Shown piece by piece: positions 27,762-39,638 of a DNA stretch of 64,000 bases (its first letter is position 1; every line of letters begins with the position of its first letter). The notes beneath the pieces were generated by a model. It was not told where the DNA came from. It saw only the letters and a list, made by a program, of their open reading frames with translations, and searched no databases. Source of the DNA: Trema orientale (Eukaryota > Streptophyta > Magnoliopsida > Rosales > Cannabaceae); the NCBI GenBank assembly GCA_002914845.1, contig JXTC01000007.1, forward strand, positions 2,240,149 to 2,304,148, in the 5' to 3' direction. A program made the translations under genes and the position numbers.

Positions 27762-30700
27762 TTCTGTAATTTTCGGCTACAGATTCGGGTTTGGAAGACG
27801 ACCACAGGGGATTCGTACTCTTTCACTCAGCCCAAGGAAGGTTCGTTTGGGCCTTCCTCGGAGCTTCGTTCGTGGGCCTGGGCCGAATTATATTCTGACA
27901 GAATTACGATGATACCCTTAATTTATGTCATAATTACAGTAGTACTTGGTGGTGGACCGAAATAATTACAGCGACACCCCCAAAGGATCGTGAGATTTTT
28001 ACCCCCACTAAGTTATATTATTATTCTAATTTAACATTCCTTTGATAGAAATAGTTCAAAATTTAATTGTCGAATTTAGTTAAGTTTGACTAGTGTATAG
28101 GAGTGTTTGTGAAATCATCTTGAATTTTAAAAGATGTTACGTAAATTACTCTGGTTCGCATAAGTTAATGTAATTTTGATATTATATATATATGTAGTGT
28201 AATTTTTCCTGTAATGTGTAATAAATAAAAGAAATAAGTTTCTAAATCAAACGACAATGTATCCTTATGTACATACATAAATTAATAGGGATAACATATA
28301 TGAATTTTTTAGGGATAACATAGATGAATTATGATTATAGAATAAAACTAATTTTTGCACTTCATTGACAATTTTTTTAGCCACAAAGAGTAAAAACAAA
28401 TATTCTCTAAAACAGTCCTGTAGTTAACTCCCACTTAATTTGAACCAAAAAAAAAAAAAAAATCAATGATTCAAAAACTTATCATATCATTTGGTCTTAA
28501 AAATTTGCGTGAAAAGTTGGTTTCTCCAATAATAATAATACTCATTGATAAAGTGTAATAAAACATTACTTAACATATCATAACTATGATCATATATATA
28601 TAGACAGAAATAAACAACACCAAAGAAAATCCTCCATGACCGGCTGTCGCCAACTTTCGTGTTACTCCACGTCCCCTCCACGTCCCCCCAATTATCAAAT
28701 GCATCATAATTTTATAAATATTAGAGAACGAACAAAGTCAACTATAGGCCAAAATGAATTAAAGAACTCTGAAGATAATGCCTAAAATGAACGTTATCAA
28801 AACACATATTCAACCAATAACGCTTGATTATCTCTAAATCACGATCCTTGCAACTTTATGCTGATTGATTAGTTAATCTTATAACTCTCAATCATAATAG
28901 AGGATTAAAACTGAGCCAAAAAAGAAGAACACAAAATATCAACATTAAGAATGCAAAGCTTTGTGATTTATTAAATTCACTTAACAGACGTACCATATAT
29001 ATCCATCTTTGATCAACAAGCAAGTTATATTGCAAATTTATTTAGAGGCAGTATATATACGTATGTATAATATAGACAAGACACGCCTAGAGCTTATCGT
29101 GTATGAAGTTTCGTATCTATATTTGTTAATTAATTAAATATAATATATGTTAATTTGCTATACAAATGGAGCCAATCAAATGGAGGGGACCAGATCACAC
29201 AACCTATACATATAAAATCAAGGGCTGTACCCCTTCAAAAAAAAATCAAGGGCTGTACTTAATTATAATTTATCCTAATGCCCCCAGCAGAGGGATTTTC
29301 AATTAATGTAATGGCTCATTAATTAATAAGAATTAGTACGCAATCAATTCCTTCGTCAAATTCATAATCAAACAAAAGCAAAAAACTGGAACTATTTGAG
29401 AAAGCAGTGAGATCATATTTCACTCGTAATAATAAAAAACTGAAATGGGAAAGCAATAGGATTCATGCGATGACAAATTAAGTGAATTTCATTGAAGATA
29501 TTCATATGAATTAATGATGTACGTAGCTAATCAAGTCGATTTCATTGAATTAATTTGACCAATTAAATAGAGATATTTCAAAATTTTATATATGTACTTT
29601 ATTATAAATAATTCAATCGGTACAACTGGCTGACAAAGTAGTTCTGTATATATATCTCCGTATTATATATATTTATTAAATATATATGTGAGGATAAATA
29701 TTTCAATCTTGCTTGCATATATGAAACAAAAAATGACAAAGGATATAATTAGATATGATTTTTTTGAATAATAATTAGATTTTATTTTACATATATGAAG
29801 CAATAATACTTTTATCGTCCTTAATGTTTTGAATGAATTAATGAATGGTCCCCTCCTTTTTCGGGAACATGCTTACTCAACGTTTGTTGTCTAATTAAGG
29901 ACTTTGTTACAACTTACAATCAGAGTGAATATTTAATATATGAAGATCCAATCATAAACCTAAATTAAACAAATTCGACTTGATTTTGACTTATATTAAG
30001 TAATATTTATGGATTCAAACTATTAGGCTACAATATTCATGATTAACTTTATAAGTAGCAATTCAAGTCACGTTATGATAACATGATTTGAAATTAGAGG
30101 ATTTAGATTTGGATTAAATATGTACAGGTCAAAATAGATTAAACTCAATCAAACGCGATTAAATAATATGTCAAAAAATATATTAACTTGCTAAACTCAA
30201 AATTGATTCGTTTAACATGATTAAAACAAAAAATTATTAAACATGTTATATTAGAAATATGAAAATAGGTTAAACATGTTAAGCTTAATAGGTTAATATA
30301 GTTTGTGACAAATTGACATATATATAGCGGGTGAAATTTGATTCGTTAATTTGATGGGTTAAAACAGTAAATAAGTTAGTAGGTTAACATGATCTGAATG
30401 TATGATTCGTTTAAATAAAGTGTTAAATATGTCATGTTGTGGATGGCATGTTTATTTAGCATATGTCAACATGTGTTTGTTTACAAATGATGATACTAAT
30501 AATAGCAAATAATAATGTATTTTATTTGAGCTTGGTAGTTTCTTGTTATACATGTATCTCGATACAACGCAATAATGACACACAATACGAATTACCACAT
30601 CTAAATTTAATTTGTGAATATAGATCGATATTTTTTGTCCAAATAATTATTTGTATATTATTTGATCAAGAACTATACGAGTAAAAGAAAAAAAAATTTG

Positions 30701-32600
30701 GGTCATTTTGATGTGAAGCTTACCTTAATGTTTGAAAAATGGAGACAAATATATTTATAATTGAATGGTGAAAAGAAAGAAGACCACGCCCCTTCACTTA
30801 GCTAAAGCTTTCTCGCCCTCCCGATTGTAATGACTTTGAAATTATAAATTCTAATATACTTCACAATTTTTGATTTTTTTTTCTATGCGTTGATATATAT
30901 ATATATTTCTTCTTCGTATATACGCATGCATGGTTATTATCTAAAGGATTGTTTGGTGACCTTTTTATGATAGCGGAGATCCGAATTCCACCATATTTAT
31001 TTCACTTTTAAAAACAAGATAAATATAAAAAGAGTGGATCTATTGCTACCCATTCGTCTACTCTCCACATCTTGATTTAGTAGTTTTTTTTATTTCCAAA
31101 AGAACTTTTAAAAAACTTACAATTAATTACAGTTTTTTTTTTTTGAAAAACACACATCTTTTTAAATATTAACAAAAAAAAATCCACACCTCTTAATAAA
31201 ATTCAGAAAAATAACATCTAATGAATAAATATGATAGAAGGATGGAAGATTTTGCTCCTTTTTGTTTTCAAAGTTTTTAACTTTATGCGTTAAAAGATAG
31301 GTGATTTAGAAAAATAAAGAAGAGCCTTCCATTAATCAAAGATGTAATGGGTTTTCTTTTAAAATATTCTCTCGGATTGTAATAGGTAATTGACAAGCAC
31401 TAGATCAGGGGGATTTCCTTTGACAATATTACCTCGGATTGTATTCGATGATTGACAAGCACTGGAGATGTAAAGAACCAGACGAAAAAGATGAGGGGTG
31501 ATATTACGCAAAGATGAAACGATAAGTTACTTGAAATTGGAGAAAAGAGGAATTTAACATATTTTTATATTCTTTTGTTTCATTATAGCTCCATATTTTT
31601 CTAGTGTAGAGAATATGATTCGACTTAAAAAAAAAATTTAGTTTTGTCATTATTGTCGAAGTGATTGAATTTACTCTAATTTTTCATTATTTGATTTGTG
31701 AAACACTACTCATGGAGACATAGAATTAGTGCAAGTGATTTGACTTTGAAGAACTTTAATCTATAGTGGGTTGAAGAGCAAGTAGAGAAGAAAAGGAAAG
31801 ATGAGAAAAGATGGTGGCTTTGAACGGAAGAAGACGAGAAACAGGGGTAGGAGCAATTGTAGAGGGGGATAATGCTTGTGAAAAGAAAAGATAATTTCAC
31901 CAAGGGTGATCTAGGAATAAATTAGGGTACAAAAAGTAGTATATTAATCTTAGATTTTAATGAAGGAGTAGATTTAGAAAAAGTACGAAGAAAGTAGACG
32001 AAGAGATGATAATAGAATCACCCATATCAAAATACTTCCAAACAACACTTATATATATCAACTAACACAACAAACAAATTACATAAGAGACAAAAGATGA
32101 AATTAGATTTCGTGTACATATTATTTTATGGAGAGATGGAATTTAAATCACTAATAAGCTATTCTCTTCTCCATATATACGAGATCTCTTCGTTCACCTT
32201 ATTCTTCTTGGGCTGTTCCATTGAAAGATTGCGTTGGAACAAAATCTCACAAAAATAGTTTAACTTAGAACTTTGGCTGTTATCAACGGAAGCCATACAT
32301 GAATTTAAAGAAGGGAAAAAAAAAAAAAAGATAATAGCAAATCGTATCTTAATATCCAAGATGATTTTTTTGTTTATTTTAACTAGAAAGAAAACGACAG
32401 CATTCCTAGCTAGAATATTACTTTAGATTCCAAAAACGAAAGGGACGAATGTTTTTCTAAATCTTTTTGCATTAAAATTTGTCATGTTAATTAGTCGAAA
32501 ACCAACTATAAATAGTACTAATTGTCACCAGTACTTTAAGAAACTAGAACTACAATAATCAAAAAAATATTTCTTCCTTAAAACAAAAAAAAAAAAAAAA
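27762..32600. other. divergent intergenic region between KDTA and the first P450
   Basis: About 4.8 kb, very AT-rich. The first 150 bases are probably KDTA 5' leader and promoter. A short duplication AATCAAGGGCTGTAC occurs at about 29217 and 29247. Stretches at 29950-30470 rich in GGTTAA/AACATG motifs look like an old repeat. No gene is recognised; the open frames here are short and lack domains. Confidence 0.6.
32507..32514 (+). promoter_or_regulatory. putative TATA box of the first P450
   Basis: TATAAATA 87 bases upstream of the ATG at 32601, with a purine-poor leader and an A-run just before the start codon. Position and sequence fit a plant core promoter. Confidence 0.6.
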
Positions 32601-34707
32601 ATGGATTATGAGGTCTTGGGCTTATTCATGGCGGTATTGCTATGGGTTGCATGGGCACTAATAACAGAACGCCGTCATCGCCAACTAGAGGAGCTCGGTC
32701 GGCTTCCACCTGGACCGAGGTGGTGGCCAGTGGTTGGAAACATTTTCCAACTAGGCTGGTCGCCCCACGAGTCATTCGCCAAGCTGGCCCGAAGCCACGG
32801 ACCGATCATGACCCTCTGGCTCGGTTCCATGAGCACCGTGGTCATCTCCTCGCAAGAAGTGGCCCGCGAGATGTTCAAAAACCACGACGTGGTCCTAGCG
32901 GGCCGAAAAATCTACGAGGCCATGAAGGGCGACCACGGAAACGAGGGCTCGCTCATCACGGCCCAGTACGGTCCACACTGGCGAATGCTTAGGCGGCTCT
33001 CTACCACCGAATTCTTCGTGACGAGCCGGCTCGACGCCACGAGAGGCGTGCGGGAGAGGTGCATAGACCGCATGGTGAGATTTATAGAGGAGGCCGGGGC
33101 GTGTGGGAGCAAGCCAGTCGATGTGGGGCGGTTTTTCTTCTTGATGGCGTTTAATCTCATTGGGAATCTCATGTTTTCTAAGGATCTTTTGGACCCGAAA
33201 TCGGAGAGCGGGGCTAAGTTCTTTTTCCACGCGGGTAAAGTCATGGAGTTGGCTGGGAAGCCTAATGTGGCTGACTTCTTGCCGGTTCTTAGGTGGGTCG
33301 ACCCGCAGGGGATCCGGAGGAAGACCCAGTTTCATGTCGAACGAGCTTTCGAGATCGCAGGAGGGTTCATCGTGGAGAGGATGGAGAGTATGGAGAAAGT
33401 AGAGACGGAGGATAAAGACAAGAGAAAGGACTTCTTGGATGTGCTCTTGGAGTTTCGCGGCAATGGGGTGGAGGAGCCCTCCAAATTTTCTTCTAGGACC
33501 ATCAACGTCATCGTCTTTGTAAGCATGCGTGCATATATAAATATATGTATATATATATATATGGTTATAGTTATCTAATCTTATCGGATATTCAAAATCT
33601 CATGCATGTCTTAATTAAGTACGAGTAAAAGTCATGTGCATATGTCTTAAGTATTTTGTCTTACTTTTTGTCCAATTAGATTATTAGATTTTGACATGTT
33701 AACTTAAAAGTTAAATTTATATTTTAACTAGTAACCCATAGTTGAGGATGATGTGTCAAATTTTAAGTAGGTGTGAAACTTTAACCTATAATTAAGAATG
33801 ATGTGTCAAACTTTAAGTAGGTGTGAAATAAACAAATATATAGGACAAAGATTTGAGATGATATATATATATATATTTAAAGAAATTGGAGACAATTTTT
33901 CCCTAAATACGAGGAATTTGTGCTAGCTGGAAAAGTTGTTAATATTAGATTAAACCTGAACCAATTTATGATAAAAAAGTAGAACAAATCACTCAAACAT
34001 TAACTTAGTTTTCCTTTTTAATTTTTAATTTTTAATTTTTTAGTTTTAACCATATAATTATTTTTTATATCTTTCAGGAGATGTTCACTGCAGGGACTGA
34101 CACAACAACGAGCACGTTAGAGTGGGCAATGGCCGAGCTTCTTCACAACCCTAAAACACTTAAAAAAGTTCAGTCGGAGCTTAGAAGAACCATCAACCTC
34201 GGAGAAAAACTCGACGAGAGAGACATAGAGAATCTCCCATACCTCAAAGCAGTCATCAAAGAAACCCTAAGGCTCCACCCTCCGCTCCCTTTCTTAGTCC
34301 CACACATGGCCATGGATGCATGTAAAATGCTCGGTTATTACATTCCTAAAGAGACTCAGATTCTTGTCAATGTTTGGGCCATAGGGCGAGACCCCAAGAC
34401 TTGGGAAGACCCTTTAAAGTTCAAGCCTGAGAGGTTCTTAGAGCCAAACATGAGGGACTATAAAGGTCACCACTTCGAGTTTATACCTTTCGGTTCGGGC
34501 CGAAGGATGTGTCCAGCGGTTCCCCTTGCCTCTAGGGTACTCCCTTTGGCTTTAGGGTCACTTTTGTTGTCGTTTGATTGGGTTTTGGCTGATGGGATGA
34601 AGCCGGACGACATGGATATGAGTGAGAGGATGGGGATAACGCTTAGGAAAGCTGTTCCTCTCAAGGTTATACCAATCCCTTTCAAAGGAGGACATTTTGG
34701 AGATTAG
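32601..34707 (+). CDS. cytochrome P450, CYP76A-like, copy 1
   Basis: Exons 32601-33518 and 34078-34707, one phase-0 intron, 515 residues. Microsomal monooxygenase expected to need a P450 reductase. N-terminal membrane anchor (1-20), basic stop-transfer (ERRHRQ), proline hinge LPPGPRWWPVVGN, helix C WRMLRRL, I-helix AGTDTTTS (311-318), ExxR in KETLRLHP (Glu367, Arg370), PERF (423-426) and heme loop FIPFGSGRRMCPAVPLA with heme-ligand Cys451. The usual Gly two after the Cys is Ala here (CPA rather than CxG). CYP76 enzymes oxidise terpenoids, iridoids and other substrates; the substrate cannot be read from sequence. It is the most divergent of the three tandem copies. Confidence 0.93.
33731..33831. 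repeat. about 52-bp imperfect tandem duplication in P450 copy 1 intron
   Basis: Two units containing GATGTGTCAAA(T/C)TTTAAGTAG and GTGTGAAA follow each other, with a few substitutions. Confidence 0.8.
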
Positions 34708-34900
34708 TAATTAAACGATATGAATTATCGGTAACAAATAAGGGTAATATTGGACCCCGAGAAAGGGAAAGGAAGGGTTCAAAAAATATATATTGTAAAT
34801 AAAATGTGTTTGCTCTTACGGTGCTATAAAATTTATAAAGTGGTATATGTGTGCATGTGTGTGACAAATGTATGGATATGATCGATGGTGTCTGGTGCCT

Positions 34901-34906
34901 AATAAA
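34901..34906 (+). terminator. candidate polyadenylation signal of P450 copy 1
   Basis: AATAAA about 195 bases after the stop codon of copy 1, followed by T-rich sequence. Plant signals are loose, so this is only a candidate. Confidence 0.35.
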
Positions 34907-35037
34907 GCAAAAGCTTTCTATAGTAAAGTTGTTTATAGATAATTGATTTTCTTTTGCCTTGACATCGTATAAAAGGAAATAGATAGAATAAATTAAATTA
35001 AGGATAGTGATTTTTATTATGATGGTTTGTATTGTGT

Positions 35038-35055
35038 TATATATATGATTTCCAA
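35038..35055 (+). repeat. SINE target-site duplication, left copy
   Basis: TATATATATGATTTCCAA, identical to 35220-35237. Confidence 0.9.
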
Positions 35056-35219
35056 GGCCAACTGGGGTTAGCTCAGTTGGTCCAAGGTTTGAGGGTTGTG
35101 TGTGTGTGTTTGGGGAGGGTCAGGGGTTCAAACCTTGGTAGTGTGTGTGTGTGTCATTTTCCTTTAATTTCTAGTAAGTGGTGGTCATTAGTTAAGCCCC
35201 ACTTTTTAAAAAAAAAAAA
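35056..35219 (+). mobile_element. tRNA-derived SINE
   Basis: Short retroposon of about 164 bp. The head resembles a tRNA: box A TTAGCTCAGTTGG at 35068-35080 and box B GGTTCAAACC at 35125-35134, spaced as in an internal pol III promoter. The body holds two GT-rich runs and ends in an A-tail (about 35209-35219). It is flanked by a perfect 18-bp target duplication (35038-35055 and 35220-35237), which fixes both ends and shows insertion by target-primed reverse transcription. It is not a functional tRNA: the GT-rich insert and missing 3' acceptor pairing exclude this. Confidence 0.9.
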
Positions 35220-35237
35220 TATATATATGATTTCCAA
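35220..35237 (+). repeat. SINE target-site duplication, right copy
   Basis: Perfect 18-bp match to 35038-35055. Confidence 0.9.
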
Positions 35238-35439
35238 TTGAATTTGTATTTTTTAACCTATTTATATTTGTTTTTTTAGCCGATTGATCATTATTTAAAA
35301 GCTATAATAATGTGTATGAAAAAATGTGTATATTATTTAATATTATTTTTCTTTTTACCTTTTATTATGAAAAAATATGCATGAGAATTTTAATTTGACA
35401 AAAAAATATCTATAAATTGGTTTAAAAAAACCTACTTAT

Positions 35440-35675
35440 ATATCAGTAGGTTTTTTTTTTTTTTTAACTTATGCATAGGTATCCATTTGGCCAATGAAAA
35501 TTTATCATGCACATTTTTTTATTATAAAAAGTAGGAGAGAGAAAAGGTATTAATGATACACGTCTTTTCATGCACCTCATTATAGCCGTTAGATCACTAT
35601 TAAATGAGATGATCTAATAGCCGAAAAAAAAATACATACGTATAAGTTAAAAAAAAAAATACCGATTGGCAACCC
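35440..35675. mobile_element. MITE of the CAGTAGGT family (copy A), with a partial copy alongside
   Basis: The left end TATCAGTAGG plus a T-run and the right end A-run plus TACCGATTGGCAACCC are inverted repeats. The centre contains AGCCGTTAGATCACTATTAAAT and its inverted partner GATCTAATAGCC. A half copy in the opposite orientation (about 35270-35440, ending AAACCTACTTATAT) abuts the left side. The same family is at 47187-47436 and 46775-46880. Confidence 0.65.
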
Positions 35676-37463
35676 AAAGAATGATGATCGAATCTCAATA
35701 TTGATTTCTCTTCCCTTCTCATCTATGTCAGCTTAGTGTTAATTTGTAATGGGCCGGCATGCCGTATGTATTCATTATATTTTCCACGTTAACCCTCCAC
35801 TTCAGAAGAAGTTTCTTATATCACCAGCTCTTTATTTATTTATTTTTTTTTATTTTTTTGCTAAGAACTATGATCATTGGCTGTAATTATCTAAATAGTA
35901 GTGTAGGTACTTTGATCATATTGCTGATAATATGAATGAAATAGGAATAGTAATGAGAATTGTAATGAAGTGGAATTAGAATGAGAATAAAAATAATATT
36001 CAATTGTTTGATTGATTTGATAGAATGAAATGGAATAAATATTATATTGACCAAAATATCTTCATTTTTAAATGTTCTAATAGGGCAAAAAAGGAGAGTG
36101 ATGTTTTAAAAGTAAAAAAAAAAAAAAAAAATTCAGAATCATATTTACATAGTTTTTTAGGTGGAATTATTATTCTACTAAATAATGGAATTATGATTAT
36201 AAAAGAATCTTATTCCTTTGTTTAAATGTCAAAACAAACAATGGAATGTGAATTGAGATTCCATTCTAAAATTGATTCCACAAATCAAACATGTCAGAGT
36301 AAGAATTGATTCCACTGTGCGGATGGTTGTCTCGGAAGGACTGGTTCTAAAACTCGAGTACATATGACTACTATAGGCATAAGCAAATTATAATTACGAG
36401 GTATGCTACTGTCGGACATTAATAAAAGGTGAAAACTCCCCAAAGAATACTTCTATTACATGATAGTATGGTGTTACTTAATTAGTAGGACATAGAAGAG
36501 ATAGTAAACAATGAGACAACTGATCATACTCACGGTATTTCCACCTTTCATTAGGGTTATATATCAATTTCCATCTTACTGTTTAAGGTTATAACAGGTC
36601 CAAATCCAATGGGAAATTCGTCCTCAACGTCCATGGGCCAATGCAGCAATAGCTTGTCTTTTGAAATGGACCGGCTTCAATTTCGGATCAAGGAGAAAAG
36701 AACATGGGTAGGACTAGGTCCCAAATGACTTTATTATGCATTTTTTTAAAAAAAAATGATATCTTTAGGAGTGTCATTGGCATCTTAATCTATGTTCAAG
36801 AACTTCTCGACCATGAAAAAGTCCTAAATAATAGTTTTTTCATAGTCATGACCTATGGTCAAGAAGTTTTTGACACTCTTAAAAGTGTCATTTTCAGAAA
36901 AATGCATAAAAATAATCATTTTGGCCCAAGTTAGTTCTATTCATGTTATTTTCTCAAGCAGGGAAACTGTTAGCCTTACTTTTGGCCCAACTCTAACATG
37001 TAGCCACTTGTATTACTATTCTTCTCATTTCTACATTATGAGATAAATTATACTTACTATTTTTGAAAAAAGAGTTTAATTAAGAGCGATTTTACTGGGA
37101 CAAAACTACAATTCAACGGGCAGAAAGTTATCTATTTAAGCCGAGGAAGAGACAGGAAATATTCTTCTTATACCAATTTTAGAAGGAATTTTGTTATACC
37201 AATTTCATACGTTTTATTTTGGACAAAAAGGCCCCGAAAGGAAAAAGGAGACTGAATTTGATGAGGCATATTCAATAAATTTTTTTAGATTAAAGATTAA
37301 CTTTTAGTGTTGGAACTTGGAACTATGCCAAAATCTTTTCCGTATATTACAAAAATGCAAAGCAAGAAAAAGTAACACCAAAAATACCGAACTGGGGTAA
37401 CATAATTGGTAACTTGAGCCATATATATATAGTAATTATGTTACACATCTTGATAAGTTATCT

Positions 37464-37563
37464 AGAAAAAGTAATTTAACAGATGTGCTAACGTATAAAT
37501 TATTAGTATACTTATCAAGAAAAAGTAATTTAACAGATGTGCTAACGTATAAATTATTAGTAT
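37464..37563. repeat. 54-bp period direct duplication
   Basis: A 46-bp segment starting AGAAAAAGTAATTTAACAGA is present twice without differences, at 37464-37509 and 37518-37563. A second smaller duplication (AATTTCACAACAAACA) follows at about 37730 and 37775. Confidence 0.9.
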
Positions 37564-38742
37564 TGTTGAATTTTTTTTCTAGTCCACTCATTAACTGTCA
37601 CCTATACTGCCACATCATTTAAGTTATTTTATAAGATAACTTGTCATGATATTTAGGATTTTTCATATATATATATAAAATTAGCTAGGTTGAATCGGCC
37701 GAACTCATCCGCGATCTTATTTCTTGTCTTATAATTTCACAACAAACATTGTAACTATAATAGCTTGTCTTGTAATTTCACAACAAACACTGTAACTTTA
37801 ACAATTATGGTATTAATTATTAACACGTACAATACTAATGAGAAATGAATTAATTATTTTTGAAAGGAAACAACTTTATTAAAACTCAAATAAGGATTAC
37901 AATAGTAAATTAAGGTATATATAACCTCTTATAATTAATGAGAATCAGGAAATCGATTCATAAATTTAAAGATAAAAAAATCTTCAAAGGTTTCAGAGAA
38001 CAGGTAGTTTCTAACAACAATCTTGGAGAAAAACTCTGATATAATATAACTCTTCAATGGCTCATTTTGATACTTCATTATCTGAAATGATACTTTTCAT
38101 TTATTTATGCATGGAAGGAGATTCTGCTAACTCCAATCTACTATGATAAAAATCTCTCCAAATTTGAATAAAGAAAATAATACATGGATTAATCTGAGTA
38201 CATGGATTATAAGATTTTCCAGAAATTAGTTGGTGACCTAAAATCCGAAATTCGATTAGCTATGGTCCAAAACTAGTTAGTTCACCACGATTGGTCGAAT
38301 CACATTTATATATTAATTGGTTGATTTGTTTTAGGCATATATATGTATTGTTTTATTTGGAACAATATTGAATATATATATATATATATATATCCTTTTG
38401 TTTTTAATCGTTGGATCGGAGTACTTTCTGTAAACGCCATTTGGATGCTCCGATGCTTGTCAACCATTGATATTTAGTGAGAACTCATTATATTAATTTG
38501 TACATATGCACCGAGTCCAATTCTGATTTGTAGGCAACTAAAAGAGGACAAATTAAGCAATTGTTTTTAAGAAATAGAGATTTATTATCATCAAAAGGAC
38601 AACCAAGCTCAACAACAATGACTTTGGTTAATTATTCGATACCCTCTTAAATTTTGCAGGATACCACAATACTAGACTACAAAATGGCCTAACCGATCCA
38701 TACATACATAAAATAAAGAAAAAAAAAATGTACAGGGTACCC

Positions 38743-38757
38743 GGGGGGGGGGGGGGG
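38743..38757 (+). repeat. 15-base G homopolymer
   Basis: Run of 15 G after GGTACCC in otherwise AT-rich DNA. It could form a G-quadruplex or reflect an assembly or cloning problem (GGTACCCGGG is also a common polylinker string). Confidence 0.9.
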
Positions 38758-39571
38758 ATTTCTGTTGGAATTCATTAATTAAAATTGTTGACTTTGGAGA
38801 CTCCTTGATGATTAATTAGAAGTAATTAAATGATTCAAATAAAGTTAAAAGGAAAAAGCCGCTAAATTTTTCCACAACATTCTTCTTGTGTTTATCAACT
38901 ACCAAAATATGGCGAAGATTTTTTTTTAAGATATATATATTATAGAGCAAAAACTAAGAATATGATAGAAGAGAGTAACCATCTAAAATCAATTGTATAC
39001 TTTTATAGATAAATATATAATGCACACTCTTTCTAATACAAAAAATTTACACTAAATGATCATTGTAGTATGATTACTTTAAATTATAACAACTCATAAT
39101 GAGACCATATTATTGAAAGTTGTGTAAATGATCACTGAAAATTACGATATTACTCAAATATAAATATATGTTTTCATAGTATAAAAGTATATATATATAT
39201 ACATATAACGTTTCTCTTAATTAATTTGTTCGTGTCTATCATGAACAGAACGACAAACTGTTCGAGTAATTTTTTATTGCATAATTAAGGTTCGGTAGAA
39301 ATATTTACTATAAACTATCAAAGTTGTATGACCACCGATGCCATGTCAAAAGCAAAGATAATAAGTTTCAAGCTTTCAATGCATGTAACCCGTCTTTCAA
39401 AAAAAAAAAAAAAAATGCATGTACCCCGAAAAAGATGACAAAGTACCGTAATGATATCACCATCTCAGTAATATTATAATTAGTAATGAACACTGCTTAG
39501 TTCACTAGTCACCCCGTGAATAACGTCCAAACATCATTAATTACGAATTAAATTGCACAAAAACGAAAGCT

Positions 39572-39579
39572 TATATAAA
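39572..39579 (+). promoter_or_regulatory. putative TATA box of the second P450
   Basis: TATATAAA 60 bases upstream of the ATG at 39639. Confidence 0.6.
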
Positions 39580-39638
39580 GAAGACCTCGGCTATAGACGA
39601 CATATACTTAGACTCATTTTTTTTCTTGTACGTCATAA

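Larger units (their letters stand above)
34708..39638. other. spacer between P450 copies 1 and 2
   Basis: About 4.9 kb with several repeats: a SINE (35056-35219), MITE copies (about 35270-35675), a sequence related to the 23-kb transposon (about 35930-36300), an imperfect inverted repeat around 36795-36880 (AACTTCTCGACC against GGTCAAGAAGTT), tandem repeats at 37464-37563 and about 37710-37800, and a 15-G run at 38743-38757. No gene is recognised. Confidence 0.6.

Noticed and set aside
35056-35140. tRNA gene
   Set aside because: Box A and box B are present, but the arms cannot fold as a tRNA, and the A-tail and 18-bp target duplication show a SINE.
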